Shown here piece by piece: positions 28,028 through 39,972 of a DNA stretch of 64,000 nt. The notes beneath the pieces are model-generated. The model had not been told where the DNA came from. It ran no database searches and saw only the letters and a list, made by a program, of their open reading frames with translations. The translations under genes and the position numbers were made by a program. Each line of letters starts with the position of its first letter. The first letter of the stretch is position 1. This DNA is from CAIRTM01 sp963723235 (GTDB taxonomy: Bacteria > Desulfobacterota > WTBG01 > CAIYCZ01 > CAIRTM01): assembly GCA_963723235.1 (NCBI GenBank), contig CAVRPV010000019.1:124001-188000 (forward strand), written 5' to 3'.

Positions 28028-28966
28028 GTGAAAACAACAATCCCTGTTGTAATAGCGTCCCTCCTCCTGTTTGCAAACGCTCACGCCTGGGCCGCACCTG
28101 AAGACGACGGTCCGTATTCGTGCACCCGATACACGGAAAGCATCCCGGCCAGGGACGGAGGAACAATTGAAGCCTGCGTGTACAAAACAGGCGCACCGGG
28201 TGAGCGCCCGCTCATCATTTTCCGGCACGGATTTTCCCGCAGAAAAGAATCACTTGCGGCCTGCGGCGAGCACTGGGCCTCACGCGGGTTCAACGTGATT
28301 TTAAATGATGCCCGCACCGGCCTGTGGCCGGATTATCTTGGCAAGGATTCAGACGACATGATCGACTGCGTCGACTGGGCGGTACAAAAAAGCAAAGAAT
28401 CGGGCCATTATCTTTACGGAGCTGTGCAAAAAAATGCGGTCGTCATCGGCGGCTATTCCGCAGGGGGCTATACGGCGTTAATCGCAGCGCATAAGAACCA
28501 CGCGCAGGGTGAGGGTGATTTCTCCTGTGCGACCATGGTGCTCTATGACCCTTACCCGACCGATGACAACCATGCGGCAGCGCTTGCCCGCGACCTGCAC
28601 GTTCCTTCGATAATGCTGCACGGAGATGACGGCATCTGCAATGGCCGAGGCAAGGGCAAGGTTATGTACAGGAACACCGCCGGACCGACGTACGCCATCC
28701 ATATCAAGGATGCCAGCCACTGCGATTTCGAGCCGCAGTCATCACTGGGCTGCGCAGTCATGTGCATGGGCAGATGGAACAGCGTGCGCAATGCTGCCGT
28801 AAAACGCTACGCAACAGCGATGATTGAGGCCTATGCGGATGGCGATCCTGCGGCATACCCATACATCAACGGACCAATCGCGCAGTCCGACTCCACGATA
28901 ACCGTCTATCCTGAAAGCCGCGGCCTTGACCTGCCGCCGCAGGCAGCATCTCCTTCAACGCAATGA
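28028..28966 (+). CDS. Exported alpha/beta hydrolase
   Basis: A GTG start at 28028 is chosen because CACAGGAG precedes it and a signal peptide follows at once (TTIPVVIASLLLFANAHA-WA). The mature part is an alpha/beta hydrolase of about 290 residues: oxyanion region IIFRHGFSRRKES, nucleophile elbow GGYSAGGYTA (Ser), acid candidate YDPYPTDDN or LHGDDGICN, and catalytic His in KDASHCDFE. Cys pairs suggest disulfides. The type resembles chlorophyllase/dienelactone-hydrolase or polyester-hydrolase relatives; the substrate is unknown. It follows pstB2 by 50 bp and could be expressed under phosphate limitation. Confidence 0.7.
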   Translation: MKTTIPVVIASLLLFANAHAWAAPEDDGPYSCTRYTESIPARDGGTIEACVYKTGAPGERPLIIFRHGFSRRKESLAACGEHWASRGFNVILNDARTGLWPDYLGKDSDDMIDCVDWAVQKSKESGHYLYGAVQKNAVVIGGYSAGGYTALIAAHKNHAQGEGDFSCATMVLYDPYPTDDNHAAALARDLHVPSIMLHGDDGICNGRGKGKVMYRNTAGPTYAIHIKDASHCDFEPQSSLGCAVMCMGRWNSVRNAAVKRYATAMIEAYADGDPAAYPYINGPIAQSDSTITVYPESRGLDLPPQAASPSTQ

Positions 28967-29038
28967 AAAGTACCGACAACATTATCCATAAACAAACTGC
29001 AACTCATCAGCAGGTTTTTAAAAAAGTAACTTTTTGCA

Positions 29039-29177
29039 GGCTGTTCAAAAATGCGCAGATGCAAGGCGCGCGAAGCCATGATGTGTAGGGGCACTGGCAT
29101 GCCGTAGCTTTTGCTGTATCGCCGCAGTGATCCCGCTGTAGCGGGGCAACGCAGCAGATGGGCATTTTTCAACAGCC
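29039..29177. repeat. Dispersed palindromic repeat, copy 1
   Basis: It begins GGCTGTTCAAAAATGCGCAG, continues ATGCAAGGCGCGCGA, and ends ATTTTTCAACAGCC, so the termini are inverted repeats. Two more copies lie at 29934-30035 and 51550-51671. It has no coding capacity. Confidence 0.75.
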
Positions 29178-29195
29178 GCTAGAGGAAGAACACCT

Positions 29196-29768
29196 ATGCC
29201 CAAGGCCCTCTGGAAACCCGGAACCATGATCTATCCCGTGCCTGCTGTTCTGGTAAGCTGCGGAACACACGAGGACGGCCTTAACATTATCACCATTGCC
29301 TGGACCGGCACCGTCTGTTCGGAGCCGCCGCTGTGCTATATCTCCGTGCGCCCTGAGAGGTATTCACACGGCATTATCAGCAGGCACAAAGAATTCGTCA
29401 TCAACCTCACCACGGAGCGCCTGGCGCGCGCCACGGACTGGTGCGGCGTAAAGTCGGGCCGCGATGTCGACAAATTCAAGGCAATGAAGCTTACGCCTGA
29501 AAAAGCATCCAAAGTGAACGCGCCCCTGATAGCAGAGTCGCCCCTGAATATCGAGTGCCGCGTTATTGACGTCCGCTCCCTGGGATCACATGACATGTTT
29601 CTTGCCGAAGTCGTGGCTGTGCACGCTGATGAATCGCTGATCAATCCTGCTACGGGCACCTTCAAACTCTCAGAGGCCAAACCCCTATGTTTTCTGCACG
29701 GCCATTATTTCGGCCTGGGACGCATGATCGGCAAATTCGGTTTTGCGGTGCGTAAAAAAAAGCGCTGA
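29196..29768 (+). CDS. Flavin reductase / FMN-binding split-barrel protein
   Basis: A 190-residue protein with the flavin reductase-like pattern: VPAVLVSCGTHEDGLNIITI at the start, WTGTVCSEPPLCYISVRPER, and the NLTTERLARATDWCGVKSG-RDVDKF block found in flavoredoxin-like proteins. Flavoredoxins and related FMN proteins transfer electrons in anaerobes, or supply reduced flavin. Isolated between two copies of the palindromic repeat; nearest downstream gene is recO. Confidence 0.8.
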   Translation: MPKALWKPGTMIYPVPAVLVSCGTHEDGLNIITIAWTGTVCSEPPLCYISVRPERYSHGIISRHKEFVINLTTERLARATDWCGVKSGRDVDKFKAMKLTPEKASKVNAPLIAESPLNIECRVIDVRSLGSHDMFLAEVVAVHADESLINPATGTFKLSEAKPLCFLHGHYFGLGRMIGKFGFAVRKKKR

Positions 29769-29933
29769 GCGCGGCAGCGACGATCATGCCGCCCGTATTT
29801 TTTATTTTGTCTTTTGCCCGTACCGGCCGTATAATCCCGGCAGAATAAAAACACTGTTTCTAACAAGCCTATCTTGTACAGGCTGTTCGGGTGTTAAGGG
29901 AAAGCCTTGGCTCAAGTATAACAGGCTGTTCAA

Positions 29934-30035
29934 AAATGCGCAGATGCAAGGCGCGCGATATCATGAGGAATGAGGCGATACTTTTTCGTACGCCGATGTA
30001 GCGCACCACCGCAAATAGTGTGTTTTTCAACAGCC
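29934..30035. repeat. Dispersed palindromic repeat, copy 2
   Basis: It begins GGCTGTTCAAAAATGCGCAG and ends TTTTTCAACAGCC, with an internal ATGAGGAATGAGGCG segment shared with copy 3. A short extra terminus (ACAGGCTGTTCGG) lies at about 29878-29890. Confidence 0.75.
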
Positions 30036-30048
30036 TGCGAGCCATTCC

Positions 30049-30798
30049 ATGCCGCAGCACACAACCCAGGCGGTCATCTTACGCACCGTGGACTTTGCCG
30101 AATCCGACAGGATGGTGTCTTTTTACACCAGGGACTTCGGCCGCCTGAGCGGCGTTGCCAAAGGTGCCAAGCGCAGCCTGAAGCGCTTCGGCAGCTCGCT
30201 TGAACCGTTTACCCTGAACGAAATCACCTTCTTTATGCGCGAGAATCAGGCATCGGTGCGCCTGGAGCGCTGCCGCATTGTACGCGCTTTTCCTGAAATC
30301 GCGCTGAATGTTCGCCGCGTGGCCCTGGGAACCTATCTGCTGGAACTGATGCTGGGGCTGACCCCGGAGCGCGAAGCCCATCCCGAGGTGTATCGTCTGC
30401 TGGTGTACTATATCGACCTTCTGACACAGCCCTCGTTCCGGGAATCAATGATACACCTGTTTGAGCTGCGCCTGTTCGCCCTGCTGGGCTACGAGCCGCA
30501 GTTCATGCAATGCGTGGCCTGCAACACCCCGTTTGACATAGCTGCAGCCTATCATTTTTCAATTCAGCGCGGCGGCATCGTGTGCCCGCGCTGCGAACCC
30601 CCGCTGCACAACATGCTGCCCCTTTCCAACGGAACCATACGCCTGTTTCAACAGGCCCGCAGCCTGTCCCTGCTCAATCTGAGCCGCCTGGTTTTTTCGC
30701 GCGACTCCCGGGATGAAAGCCACAAGCTCTTCACGCGCTTCCTGGAATATCACATGGGGCGCAGGCCCCGCTCGCTCGAAATCCTGGAGCAACTCTAA
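30049..30798 (+). CDS. recO: DNA repair protein RecO
   Basis: RecO loads RecA in the RecFOR pathway. The 249-residue product has the N-terminal OB fold (AVILRTVDFAESDRMVSFYT, GAKRSLKRFGSSLEPF), the helical middle (FELRLFALLGYEPQ) and the zinc knuckle C-x2-C...C-x2-C (CVACNT, CPRCE). The start ATG at 30049 opens the OB fold directly. It lies upstream of glyQ, a common neighbour in Desulfobacterota. Intact frame. The 30799-31000 gap shows no gene. Confidence 0.9.
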   Translation: MPQHTTQAVILRTVDFAESDRMVSFYTRDFGRLSGVAKGAKRSLKRFGSSLEPFTLNEITFFMRENQASVRLERCRIVRAFPEIALNVRRVALGTYLLELMLGLTPEREAHPEVYRLLVYYIDLLTQPSFRESMIHLFELRLFALLGYEPQFMQCVACNTPFDIAAAYHFSIQRGGIVCPRCEPPLHNMLPLSNGTIRLFQQARSLSLLNLSRLVFSRDSRDESHKLFTRFLEYHMGRRPRSLEILEQL

Positions 30799-31000
30799 GC
30801 TCCCCCGTACATTTTTACAGATAACGTAAACCGGAATTGCCCGCCGGCATCCCCGCGCTCGAGCTCCCGCCGCATTAAACATTTGTCAAAACAGGCTTAT
30901 TTGTGGTATATGAAGTTGTTTTTTCAGCCGTACCGGCTGCCTGAATCACAGTGTAACTACGGCCCGTACGCACGAACATAACCCCCAGGAGGAACACCAG

Positions 31001-31879
<879 letters not shown>

Positions 31880-31988
31880 CCGTGACAAGCGTGTCCAGGT
31901 CTAAGAACCTGATCGGCGCGCATGAAAAACCAGGACTCGAATTTATATGAAGCGTCTGAACATGACTAGAGTGAACAAGGATGTATCT

Positions 31989-34075
31989 ATGAGCACCGAA
32001 CTACTGCTTGAAATCGGCACCGAGGAAATACCCGCGGCATTCATGCCCGACGCCCTTGCCGCCCTGAAACACTCATGGAAAACGAGCTGGCTGCCCGCCG
32101 CATCGGCGTTAGGGCGATCGAAACCTTCGGCACGCCGCGCCGCCTTGTGCTCACGGCCGCAGGTGTTGCCTCCGTGCAGACCGACCTGAGCGTCGAAAAA
32201 CTCGGGCCCTGCGAAAAACTATCGCCTTTGACGAGAGCGGCAATCCCACCAAGGCCGCGATCGGTTTTGCCAAAGGGCCAGGGCATTGATATCAGTCAGG
32301 TCACCATCGCCACAACGGACAAGGGCGAGTACATCTGCGCCAAGAAACATGAAAAGGGCGTGCAGACCGCAACCCTGCTGCCCGAGATCTGCTCACGAGT
32401 CATCGCCCAGCTGCCGTTCCCGAAATCCATGCGCTGGAAGGATCTCGACATGCGTTTTGCCCGGCCCATTCACTGGATTGTGGCGCTCTACAATGGCGCG
32501 GTCGTTCCCTTTACCTTCGGCAATATCGACTCCGGCGATACCACCCGCGGCCACCGCTTCATGGCGCCTGACTCCGTAAAAGTGACCGGCATCACCTCGT
32601 ATCTTGAGGCCATGAAAAAGGCCCATGTGGTCATCGACCAGAACCAGCGTAAAAAAATGATCATCGAGAAGCTGGGCGAGCTTGCCAAAAAGGCGGGCGG
32701 CGTTGCCTGATGCCGATGAAAAGCTCCTGCAGGAAGTGATGTTTCTCATCGAGGCGCCCTTCCCCGTGCTGTGCAGCTTTGAAAAAGAGTTTCTCGAGCT
32801 GCCCAAGGAAGTGCTGGTCACCACCATGAAGAAGCACCAGAAATATTTTCCCGTGCTGGATGCGCAGGGCCGGCCGCTCAATTACTTTATCGCCGTGAAC
32901 AATACCGATGTAATAAGATCCTGCCGTGGTCGTGACAGCGGCCATGAGCGGGTGTTGCGGGCGCGCCTGTCGGATGCCCGGTTTTTCTTCGCCGAAGATC
33001 AGAAAAAATCCCTGCCCGGCATGACGGAATCGCTGAAAAACGTGCTCTACCAGAAGCAGCTGGGCACATCCTATGAAAAAATGGAGCGCTTCCGCGGCCT
33101 GGCCGTGCATCATGGCCGAAGCCCTGATGAACCCCACGATCAAGCCCAAGGTCGAGCGTGCCGCATATCTGTGCAAGGCCGATCTTGTGAGCGAAATGGT
33201 CGGGGAATTTCCCGAGCTGCAGGGCATCATGGGCCGCGAGTATGCCCGGCTTGCCGGCGAGCCCGAGGCGATTTGCCAGGCCATATGCGAGACATTACCT
33301 GCCGCGCTTTGCAGGCGATGAGCTGCCTGCCGGCCGATGTGGGGGCCGTCGTGAGCATCGCCGACAAGCTTGACACCATCGCGGGCTGTTTCGGCGTCGG
33401 CCTGGTCCCCACCGGCACGGCTGATCCCTATGCCCTGCGGCGCCAGTGCCTGGGCATCATCAATATCATTCTGCAGAAAAAATATACTGTGTCGCTCGCG
33501 GACCTGGTGGCAACTGCCGTTGAATTGCTCGCGGAAAAAATCACGCGGCCACAAGACGAGATTACACATGACGTGCTTGCATTTTTCAGCGGCAGGCTTT
33601 CAAATCAGCTCACCTGCGCAGGGCCTGCCCTATGACGTGGTGGATGCGGTGCTCTCCCTCGGGATCGACAATCTGACCGACAGCTGCAACCGCATCGAGG
33701 CCCTGCAGCAGATGAAAACGGACGCCAACTTCGAGGCCCTGTCCGTATCGTTCAAGCGCGTTGTCAATATTTTGAAATCAGGCAGGCCCGAGGCCGGCGT
33801 CGACCCCTCGGTGTTTGAGCATGATGCCGAGCGCAAGCTCTATCAGAAATATCTGTGAAATCCGCGACAAGGTGCTTGAGCTCATGGCCCAGAAAATGTA
33901 CCTTGACGCCCTCAGGCTTATCTCCACCATTCGTGAAACGGTTGACGGATTTTTTGACAATGTCCTGGTGATGGCCGAGGATTTGAAGGTGCGGCAGAAC
34001 AGGCTTGCGCTGCTGAGCGAAATAAATTCGCTGTTTACCAATTTTGCCGACTTTTCAAAAATAGCAATCGAATGA
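31989..34075 (+). CDS. glyS: Glycyl-tRNA synthetase beta subunit (multiple frameshifts)
   Basis: The start MSTELLLEIGTEEIPAAFMP is the classical GlyS N-terminus and the end DNVLVMAEDLKVRQNRLALL is the classical anticodon-domain C-terminus, giving about 695 codons, the normal family size. In between, the conserved blocks (FPKSMRWKDLDMRFARP, DARFFFAEDQKKSL, SIADKLDTIAGCFGVGL) fall in different frames, with breaks near 32080, 32220, 32705, 32930, 33110, 33300, 33610 and 33858. An essential gene with this many breaks and no other glycyl-tRNA synthetase in view points to base-calling or assembly errors rather than a pseudogene. Ends 30 bp before ppdK. Confidence 0.88.
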
Positions 34076-34105
34076 ATGCATAAATAATCAAGGAGGAACA
34101 GGATT

Positions 34106-36856
34106 ATGGCTAAAAAGTATGTGTATTATTTCGGTTCGGGCAAGGCCGAAGGCAAGGCCCAGATGAAGGAACTGCTCGGCGGCAAGGGCGCAAACCTTGC
34201 CGAGATGTGCCTGATCGGGCTGCCCGTGCCCGCGGGGTTCACCATCACCACCGAGTGCTGCGTCGACTATTTCAAGGCCGGCGGCAAATATGCCGGCAGC
34301 CTTGACGCCGAAGTGAAGGCCGCGCTGAAAAAGGTTGAGAGAGACATGGGCATGGGGTTCGGCGATCCGAAAAATCCGCTGCTCATCTCCTGCCGCTCCG
34401 GCGCCCGCTCGTCCATGCCCGGCATGATGGAAACGGTGCTCAACGTCGGCCTGTCCTCAAAAACCATTCCCGGCATGATCAAAAAGACCGGCAATGCGCG
34501 CTTTGTCTATGACGCCTACCGCCGCCTCATCATGATGTATGCCGACGTGGTCATGGAAAAGGCCGAAGGCATCGAGCCTGAAGAAGGCAAGGGCATCCGC
34601 AAGCAGCTTGATGAAATGCTTGGAGACTATGAAAAAGAAAAAAGGCTGCAAGCTGGATACCGATCTCACTGCCGATGATCTTAAAAAACTGGTTGAAGCC
34701 TTCAAGAAAAAGGTCAAGCAGGTGCTCAAGAAAGACTTCCCGGATGATCCCGTGGAAGCAGCTCTGGGGCGGCATCGGCGCGGTGTTTAAAAGCTGGAAC
34801 GGCAAGCGCGCCATCTCCTACCGCCGCATCGAAAACATTCCCGATGAGTGGGGCACGGCGGTCAATGTGCAGTCCATGGTGTTCGGCAATATGGGCGACT
34901 CATCCGCTACCGGCGTTGCCTTCACCCGCAACCCCGCAACCGGCGAAAACAAGTTCTACGGCGAGTGGCTGGTCAATGCCCAGGGCGAGGACGTGGTGGC
35001 CGGCATCCGCACCCCGAACCCCCTGAACAATGAAACCAAAAACGAACAGAACAAGCACCTGCCGTCGCTGCAGCAGGCCATGCCCGCGATTTACAAGCAG
35101 CTCATGGGCATTCCGCGACACGGCTTGAAAAACACTACAGCGACATGCAGGACATCGAGTTCACCATTCAGGAAGGCAGGCTCTACATGCTGCAGTGCCG
35201 GGGCGGCAAGCGCACGGGCACCGCGGCCCTCAACATGGCCATGGACATGCTGGCTGAAAAGCTCATCGACGAGAAGACCGTCATCGGCCGCGTCGAGCCC
35301 GCGCATCTTGACCAGCTGCTGCATCCCTTTGTTGATCCGGCTGCCGAGAAAAAGGCCAAGGTCATTACCCGCGGCCTTCCCGCAGGCCCGGGCGGCGCAA
35401 CCGGCCATATCGTGTTCACGTCCGAAGAGGCGGTGAAGATGAACAAGCAGGGCAAAAAGGTTATTCTTGTGCGCGAAGAGACCAACCCCGAAGATGTTGA
35501 AGGCATGCGCGCGGCCCAGGGCGTTCTGACGGCCCGCGGCGGCATGACCAGCCACGCGGCCCTTGTTGCCCGCGGCTGGGGCAAGTGCTGCATCGTCGGC
35601 GCCGGCGAAATGCATGCCTCGGTGTCGGCAAAGAAGATGACCGTCAAGGGCATGACCTTCAAGGAAGGCGACTGGATTACCCTGAACGGCACGCTGGGCA
35701 TCGTCTATCAGGGCCAGCTGCCCGATGATCGATGCCTCGGAAAATCCCGCGCTTTCAAGAAGTTCATGCAGATCGTCGACAAATACCGCACCCTGGGCGT
35801 GCGCACCAATGCCGACACGCCGGCTGATGCCAAAATCGCCCGCGCCTTCGGCGCCGAAGGCATCGGCCTGTTCCGCACCGAGCATATGTTCTACGGCGTC
35901 GGGCGCGGAAAAGCCCCTGTTCCTGCTGCGGAAAATGATCCTGAGCTCCACCGAGGCCGAGCGCCGCAAAGCCTTAAACGAGCTGTTCCGCTTTCGTGAA
36001 GCGCGACATCAAAAACACCATGGCAGCCATGGAAGGCCTGCCCGTGACCATCCGCCTGCTTGATCCGCCCCTGCACGAGTTTGTGCCCCAGAGCGCCGAC
36101 AAGCAGGCAGAGCTTGCCAAAGCCCTCAAGATCAAGGTCGACGACGTGCGCAAGCGCGGCGAAGCCCTGCATGAGTCCAACCCCATGATGGGCCACCGCG
36201 GCGTGCGCCTGGGCGTTACCTTCCCGGAAATCACCGAAATGCAGGTGCGCGCCATTTTTGAGGCTGCTGCCGAGCTGAACAAGGCGAAGAAAGAAGTGCA
36301 AGCCCGAAATCATGGTTCCCGTCACCTGCGATGCAAGCGAGATCAAGGATCAGAAAGCCATCATCGCCCGCGTGCACGCAGAGGTGTGCAAAAAGATGAA
36401 CGTGAAGGAAATTGCCGCACATGGTCGGCACCATGATCGAAATTCCGCGCGCGGCGCTGCTGGCCGACCGCCTGGCCGTTGAAGTCCGAGTTCTTCTCCT
36501 TCGGCACCAATGACCTCACGCAGATGACCTTCGGCTTCAGCCGCGATGATATCGGCGGATTTCTGCCCGACTATCTCGACAAGAAGCTGCTCCCGGCTGA
36601 CCCGTTCCAGACCATTGATCAGGACGGCGTCGGCCAGCTTATCAAAATGGCCGTTGAGAAGGGCCGCTCAACCCGCAAGGACCTGAAGGTCGGCATCTGC
36701 GGCGAGCAGGGCGGCGAGCCCGCATCGGTTGCGTTCTGCCACAAGGTGGGCCTCAACTATGTGAGCTGCTCGCCCTTCCGCGTGCCCATCGCCCGCCTTG
36801 CCGCAGCCCAGGCCGCCATCAAGGCCGGTGCAAGCAAGGCAAAGAAGAAGAAATAA
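34106..36856 (+). CDS. ppdK: Pyruvate, phosphate dikinase (multiple frameshifts)
   Basis: PPDK interconverts pyruvate, ATP and phosphate with PEP, AMP and pyrophosphate, central in anaerobic gluconeogenesis. The start follows AAGGAGGAACAGG and gives YYFGSGKAEGKAQMKELLGG, then GGKGANLAEM, SCRSGARSSMPGMM, the swivel domain with phospho-His in LTARGGMTSHAALVARGWGK (His in TSH) and the C-terminal TIM barrel (EGIGLFRTEHMF, GTNDLTQMTFGFSRDD, GICGEQGGEPASV with catalytic Cys). Total length is about 917 codons, as expected. At least seven frameshifts interrupt it. A strong terminator follows. Confidence 0.9.
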
Positions 36857-36885
36857 GCGCCTGTCGATCAGGTTTATTTAAACAC

Positions 36886-36925
36886 AAGGCCCCTGCCGGA
36901 AAATATTCCGCTCGGGGCCTTTTTT
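36886..36925 (+). terminator. Intrinsic terminator after ppdK
   Basis: AAGGCCCC and GGGGCCTT form the stem, with an internal CGGAAAATATTCCG hairpin at the loop and a T-run after it. Confidence 0.85.
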
Positions 36926-37074
36926 CGGCCCCCGGCCTTATCGTACTCGATGTTTCTCGATTGTTTCATTGACAGATAACCGCACCCCGCCTATACTTTT
37001 CGCATCAGAAAACATTACCGTATTAAGGCACGCGGCAGCAGAAGAACCCTGCATTCATAATGGAGAGGGATACC

Positions 37075-37679
37075 ATGAAAATAATGGCATTTGTTGGAAG
37101 TCCAAGGAAAGACTCAAACGTTGACATCCTCATTGATAAGGTTATCGAGGGTGCGAAAAGTAAAACCGCTGTGGAGGTTGAAAAAATATATCTCTATAGT
37201 GCAGACATTAAGAACTGTAATGGCTGCGGGCTCTGTTCACCGCTTATGGGCAGCAAAGACTGCCCATAGATGATGATATGCCGGGAATTTTAAAACGCAT
37301 GCTTGAGGCAGATGCGTATATCTTTGGAACACCCAATCATGTGCATACGATGACCTCTGCCATGACCAATTTCTGGGCACGCCTGCAGCCCCTCGGAAAA
37401 ATGGAAATAATAAAGGATGATTCGGGTAAAATAATCGGCGGGAAATCAATGCCGCTGACAAAAGGCAAAAAGGCGGTTATCGTGGTAAGTCAGGGTGATT
37501 TCTCTCCGTCCGCATCCGCGCTTCTTCTAAGGGTGCTTGATTCAAACATTAAAGACTTCCAGATAAAGAAAATCGGAGAAGTTTTCAGCACCGGAAATCT
37601 TGAAAAAGCACAGGTACAAAGCAAAGAACACGACCTGCGTCTCGCATTCAGCATTGGGCAGCAGCTGGCTGGCCCCTGA
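37075..37679 (+). CDS. NADPH-dependent FMN reductase / iron-sulfur flavoprotein-like (one frameshift)
   Basis: Flavodoxin-like fold with FMN loop FVGSPRKDSNVDILIDKV and the Cys cluster NCNGCGLC...CP, which in Isf-type flavoproteins ligates a 4Fe-4S cluster. The second part shows FGTPNHVHTMTSAMTNFWAR and the late flavin-binding VVSQGDFSPSASALL. The frameshift near 37270 falls within the Cys cluster (CPIDDDMP expected). The start at 37075 (MKIMAFVG) is set by the fold; GGAGAGGG lies 10 bp upstream. It probably carries two-electron/one-electron transfer in an anaerobic redox chain. Convergent with the following minus-strand island. Confidence 0.75.
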
Positions 37680-38056
37680 TACCATCGCAATTGATTGTGT
37701 CGAGTTCTGCAGCGCTGACACGGGCCGCGATACTGATCTATGAATCAATATTTTTTTACTTTGTGCGCGAGGCACTTTCTACCGCGTCAAAACTGCTCCT
37801 GTACCTCTACCTGGCACTAATCAACATTCATCCAGCTCCCTGTGCTTGTCCTGATATTTACAAACGAATCCGCCGTTATGTAAACAACACCTGCTTGACT
37901 TTAAAACTTTTTCATTCAAAAGTCGTGACAAGCAACCCCTGCTGTTCATATTTATTCCCAATCAGGATCTCGCCGATGAAGCCGTGCTGATTATTGCCTT
38001 CAGAACGACAATCATCCAACAGAAGCTCTTTTTTAGGTCTGAATAACGTGAAGCAA
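37680..38056. other. Gap between convergent genes, no gene seen
   Basis: The 377 bases hold no supported coding region, repeat or RNA. No strong terminator hairpin was found for either flanking gene. Confidence 0.4.
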
Positions 38057-39235
38057 TCACAACATGCACTGCAGGCGCAGGCCGAAAATCGTGACCGTAT
38101 TGGCCTTGCTTGCCCCGGTCAGGTTATGCACAACCTGAATGTCAGGGCCGATCGCGAAATGCTCATTTATATAAAACGAGTAGTAGGCCTCCATACGGCC
38201 TTCGTCAGCGGGCGAAACCCCGTCACCGCGCTGCCGGTCGCGGTATGCATCGCTCAGGCCGCCCCGTCCATAGGCCATTGCGAACGTATCACTGGTTCGA
38301 TTCCAGGGTCTTCCTGCAACGCTGAAGCCGACGCTCCATGCCTGCCTGAGCTCATAGATGCCGCTGCTCTGCACTCCCCAACGCGCGAACACACAGACGC
38401 CCTCGGTGAGGTACTGATCGAAGTTCAGTCCATAGCCGCTGCCGGACTCGCTGTTTCGCGCGGGGTTCATAAGCTTTTCATGGTCGGTGCTGTTGTGCCA
38501 GATTGTGAAGCGGTATGTGCCGTCCAGCCCGAAGAACTGCGGCATAAACCCGACCTCGGCAATCGCGAGGCGGTCTTTTGCAATGTTGGTGTACCCATGC
38601 CCGTCTTCAAACACACCCGCATTGAAACCAAGCCATGGAAGCGGCTGATAGCCTATGCGCGCGCCGTAGGCGTAATCCGGACTGTCTATAGTGAGGCTGT
38701 TGACAAACTGGTTGGACAAAAACTGGCCGCGCTCGTCATTGGCGGCAGCATTCGTATCGAAGTAGGCGAATGGATCGAGCTTGCCGAGCGTGAGCACTAG
38801 GCGTTCGCCGAAGAGGCTCTGCTCGATCCAGAATTCAGCGAGCTTGTCCTCATAACCCTTGGCATTGTCGTTGACACCAGTAAGGCCCCCGGCCTGCCGG
38901 CTGATGCCTCTGTCCTCTACCACCTCATAGCGCACAAATGCCGTTGCATCTTTCCACAGCAGGGCCTCGAGGGAAACGTCCGCGGTGGACTGCAGCTTCA
39001 ACCGGTCATGCTTCGTCGGATAGCCGGGCACGCGCTTGTAGCTATGGTTATTGTTCACCGACCCCTGCAACACGGTTACGAATTCGAAACCGAACCCGAC
39101 TTGTTCAGAAAATGCCTTGCCGAATTTATCCGCCATGTCGTCTGCAGCGCACAAGCCAGTACAACAAAACCAAAAAAACAATGCGAGCAGTGTAGCAAGA
39201 TGGGCCTTTAAACGAGCCCGCTCCATATCAACCAA
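38057..39235 (-). CDS. OprB-type carbohydrate-selective porin
   Basis: An intact 392-residue outer-membrane protein: signal peptide (LATLLALFFWFCCTGLCA), then the OprB family pattern of beta-strands, with WIEQSLFGERLVLTLGKLDP, FDTNAAANDERGQFLSNQF, RIGYQPLPWLGFNAGVFEDG, WHNSTDHEKL and GVQSSGIYELRQAWSVGF. These porins pass sugars or other small neutral or aromatic solutes. The C-terminus (FGLRLQCML) lacks the usual terminal Phe, so an indel near the stop is possible. It ends the minus-strand redox/tetrapyrrole run; an uptake role for its substrate is inferred. Confidence 0.78.
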   Translation of the reverse strand: MVDMERARLKAHLATLLALFFWFCCTGLCAADDMADKFGKAFSEQVGFGFEFVTVLQGSVNNNHSYKRVPGYPTKHDRLKLQSTADVSLEALLWKDATAFVRYEVVEDRGISRQAGGLTGVNDNAKGYEDKLAEFWIEQSLFGERLVLTLGKLDPFAYFDTNAAANDERGQFLSNQFVNSLTIDSPDYAYGARIGYQPLPWLGFNAGVFEDGHGYTNIAKDRLAIAEVGFMPQFFGLDGTYRFTIWHNSTDHEKLMNPARNSESGSGYGLNFDQYLTEGVCVFARWGVQSSGIYELRQAWSVGFSVAGRPWNRTSDTFAMAYGRGGLSDAYRDRQRGDGVSPADEGRMEAYYSFYINEHFAIGPDIQVVHNLTGASKANTVTIFGLRLQCML

Positions 39236-39346
39236 CCTGGGTTCTCAATAAACATACCAAGTGTCCTGTTTCTACGAATTCTGCAAACAACGCGTTATTT
39301 TTTTCTTTTCAATTAAATATGCACACGACTTAAAAAAAATAGAAAA

Positions 39347-39958
39347 TCAATGTTTGCCTGTTATACAAGCTTTGATGCTAGGCACCAGCTTCAGGGTGTC
39401 TTCAACAATTTGTTCCTTTGTTCGGGGCACTTTTTCACCTTTTACAAGATCCGTTGCCTGTACCTGGAAATATCCGACAACCCTGCCCTTGGATGCCGCG
39501 ACAAGATCTTTGTGCTTCTGCTGGTATTTTTCCTCGATAAAAGAGTCAGCCGTAATAAATATAATCACGTCCTTTCCCTCAAAGCTGTTGCGCTCGACAA
39601 ACGTGCGCATGGCAAGGCCGAACTGTGCCGCCCAGATCGGCGCGCTGATGATAATGCGGTCATAGGGGGAGAAGTCAACGGTTGCTGGCTCAATGTCGGT
39701 CTGCATGCCCATAAAAATTTTCAGCATGCCTGTTCCCGCCCAGAACCCCTGTCCTGCTGTTCAGGTCCTTTATCTCCTGAATGTCTGCACCGATCTCCTT
39801 TTGCAGAGCCTCACACGCTGCCCTGGTATTGCCCGTGCGGGAATAATAAAGAATCAGTGTTTTTCCCGAAGCGACTGCTCCCGGCGATGCACACCCCGCC
39901 GGAAACAGTAAGGCATACTGCGATCATGGCCGCGGCCGCTGTTTAGCTATTGTTTCAT
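39347..39958 (-). CDS. Exported flavodoxin-like lipoprotein A (frameshifted)
   Basis: After a hydrophobic N-terminus a lipobox (LFPAGC, in the shifted frame) suggests outer or periplasmic membrane anchoring. The flavodoxin fold begins LILYYSRTGNTRAACEALQK with FMN phosphate loop SRTGNT, and continues FSPYDRIIISAPIWAAQFGL, FEGKDVIIFITADS. Two frameshifts near 39730-39900. The start at 39958 has GAAGGAGACTTT upstream and lies 14 bp after the stop of flavodoxin B. It would shuttle electrons in the periplasm rather than the cytoplasm, which is unusual for flavodoxins. Confidence 0.7.
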
Positions 39959-39972
39959 TCTAAAGTCTCCTT

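Noticed and set aside
35091..35969. Minus-strand open frame of about 292 codons inside ppdK
   Set aside because: It is antisense to conserved PPDK segments including the phospho-histidine domain and shows no conserved motif.
31989..36856. glyS and ppdK as pseudogenes
   Set aside because: All conserved blocks, start and end are present at normal total length; breaks are single-base indels in otherwise conserved sequence, best read as sequence errors.
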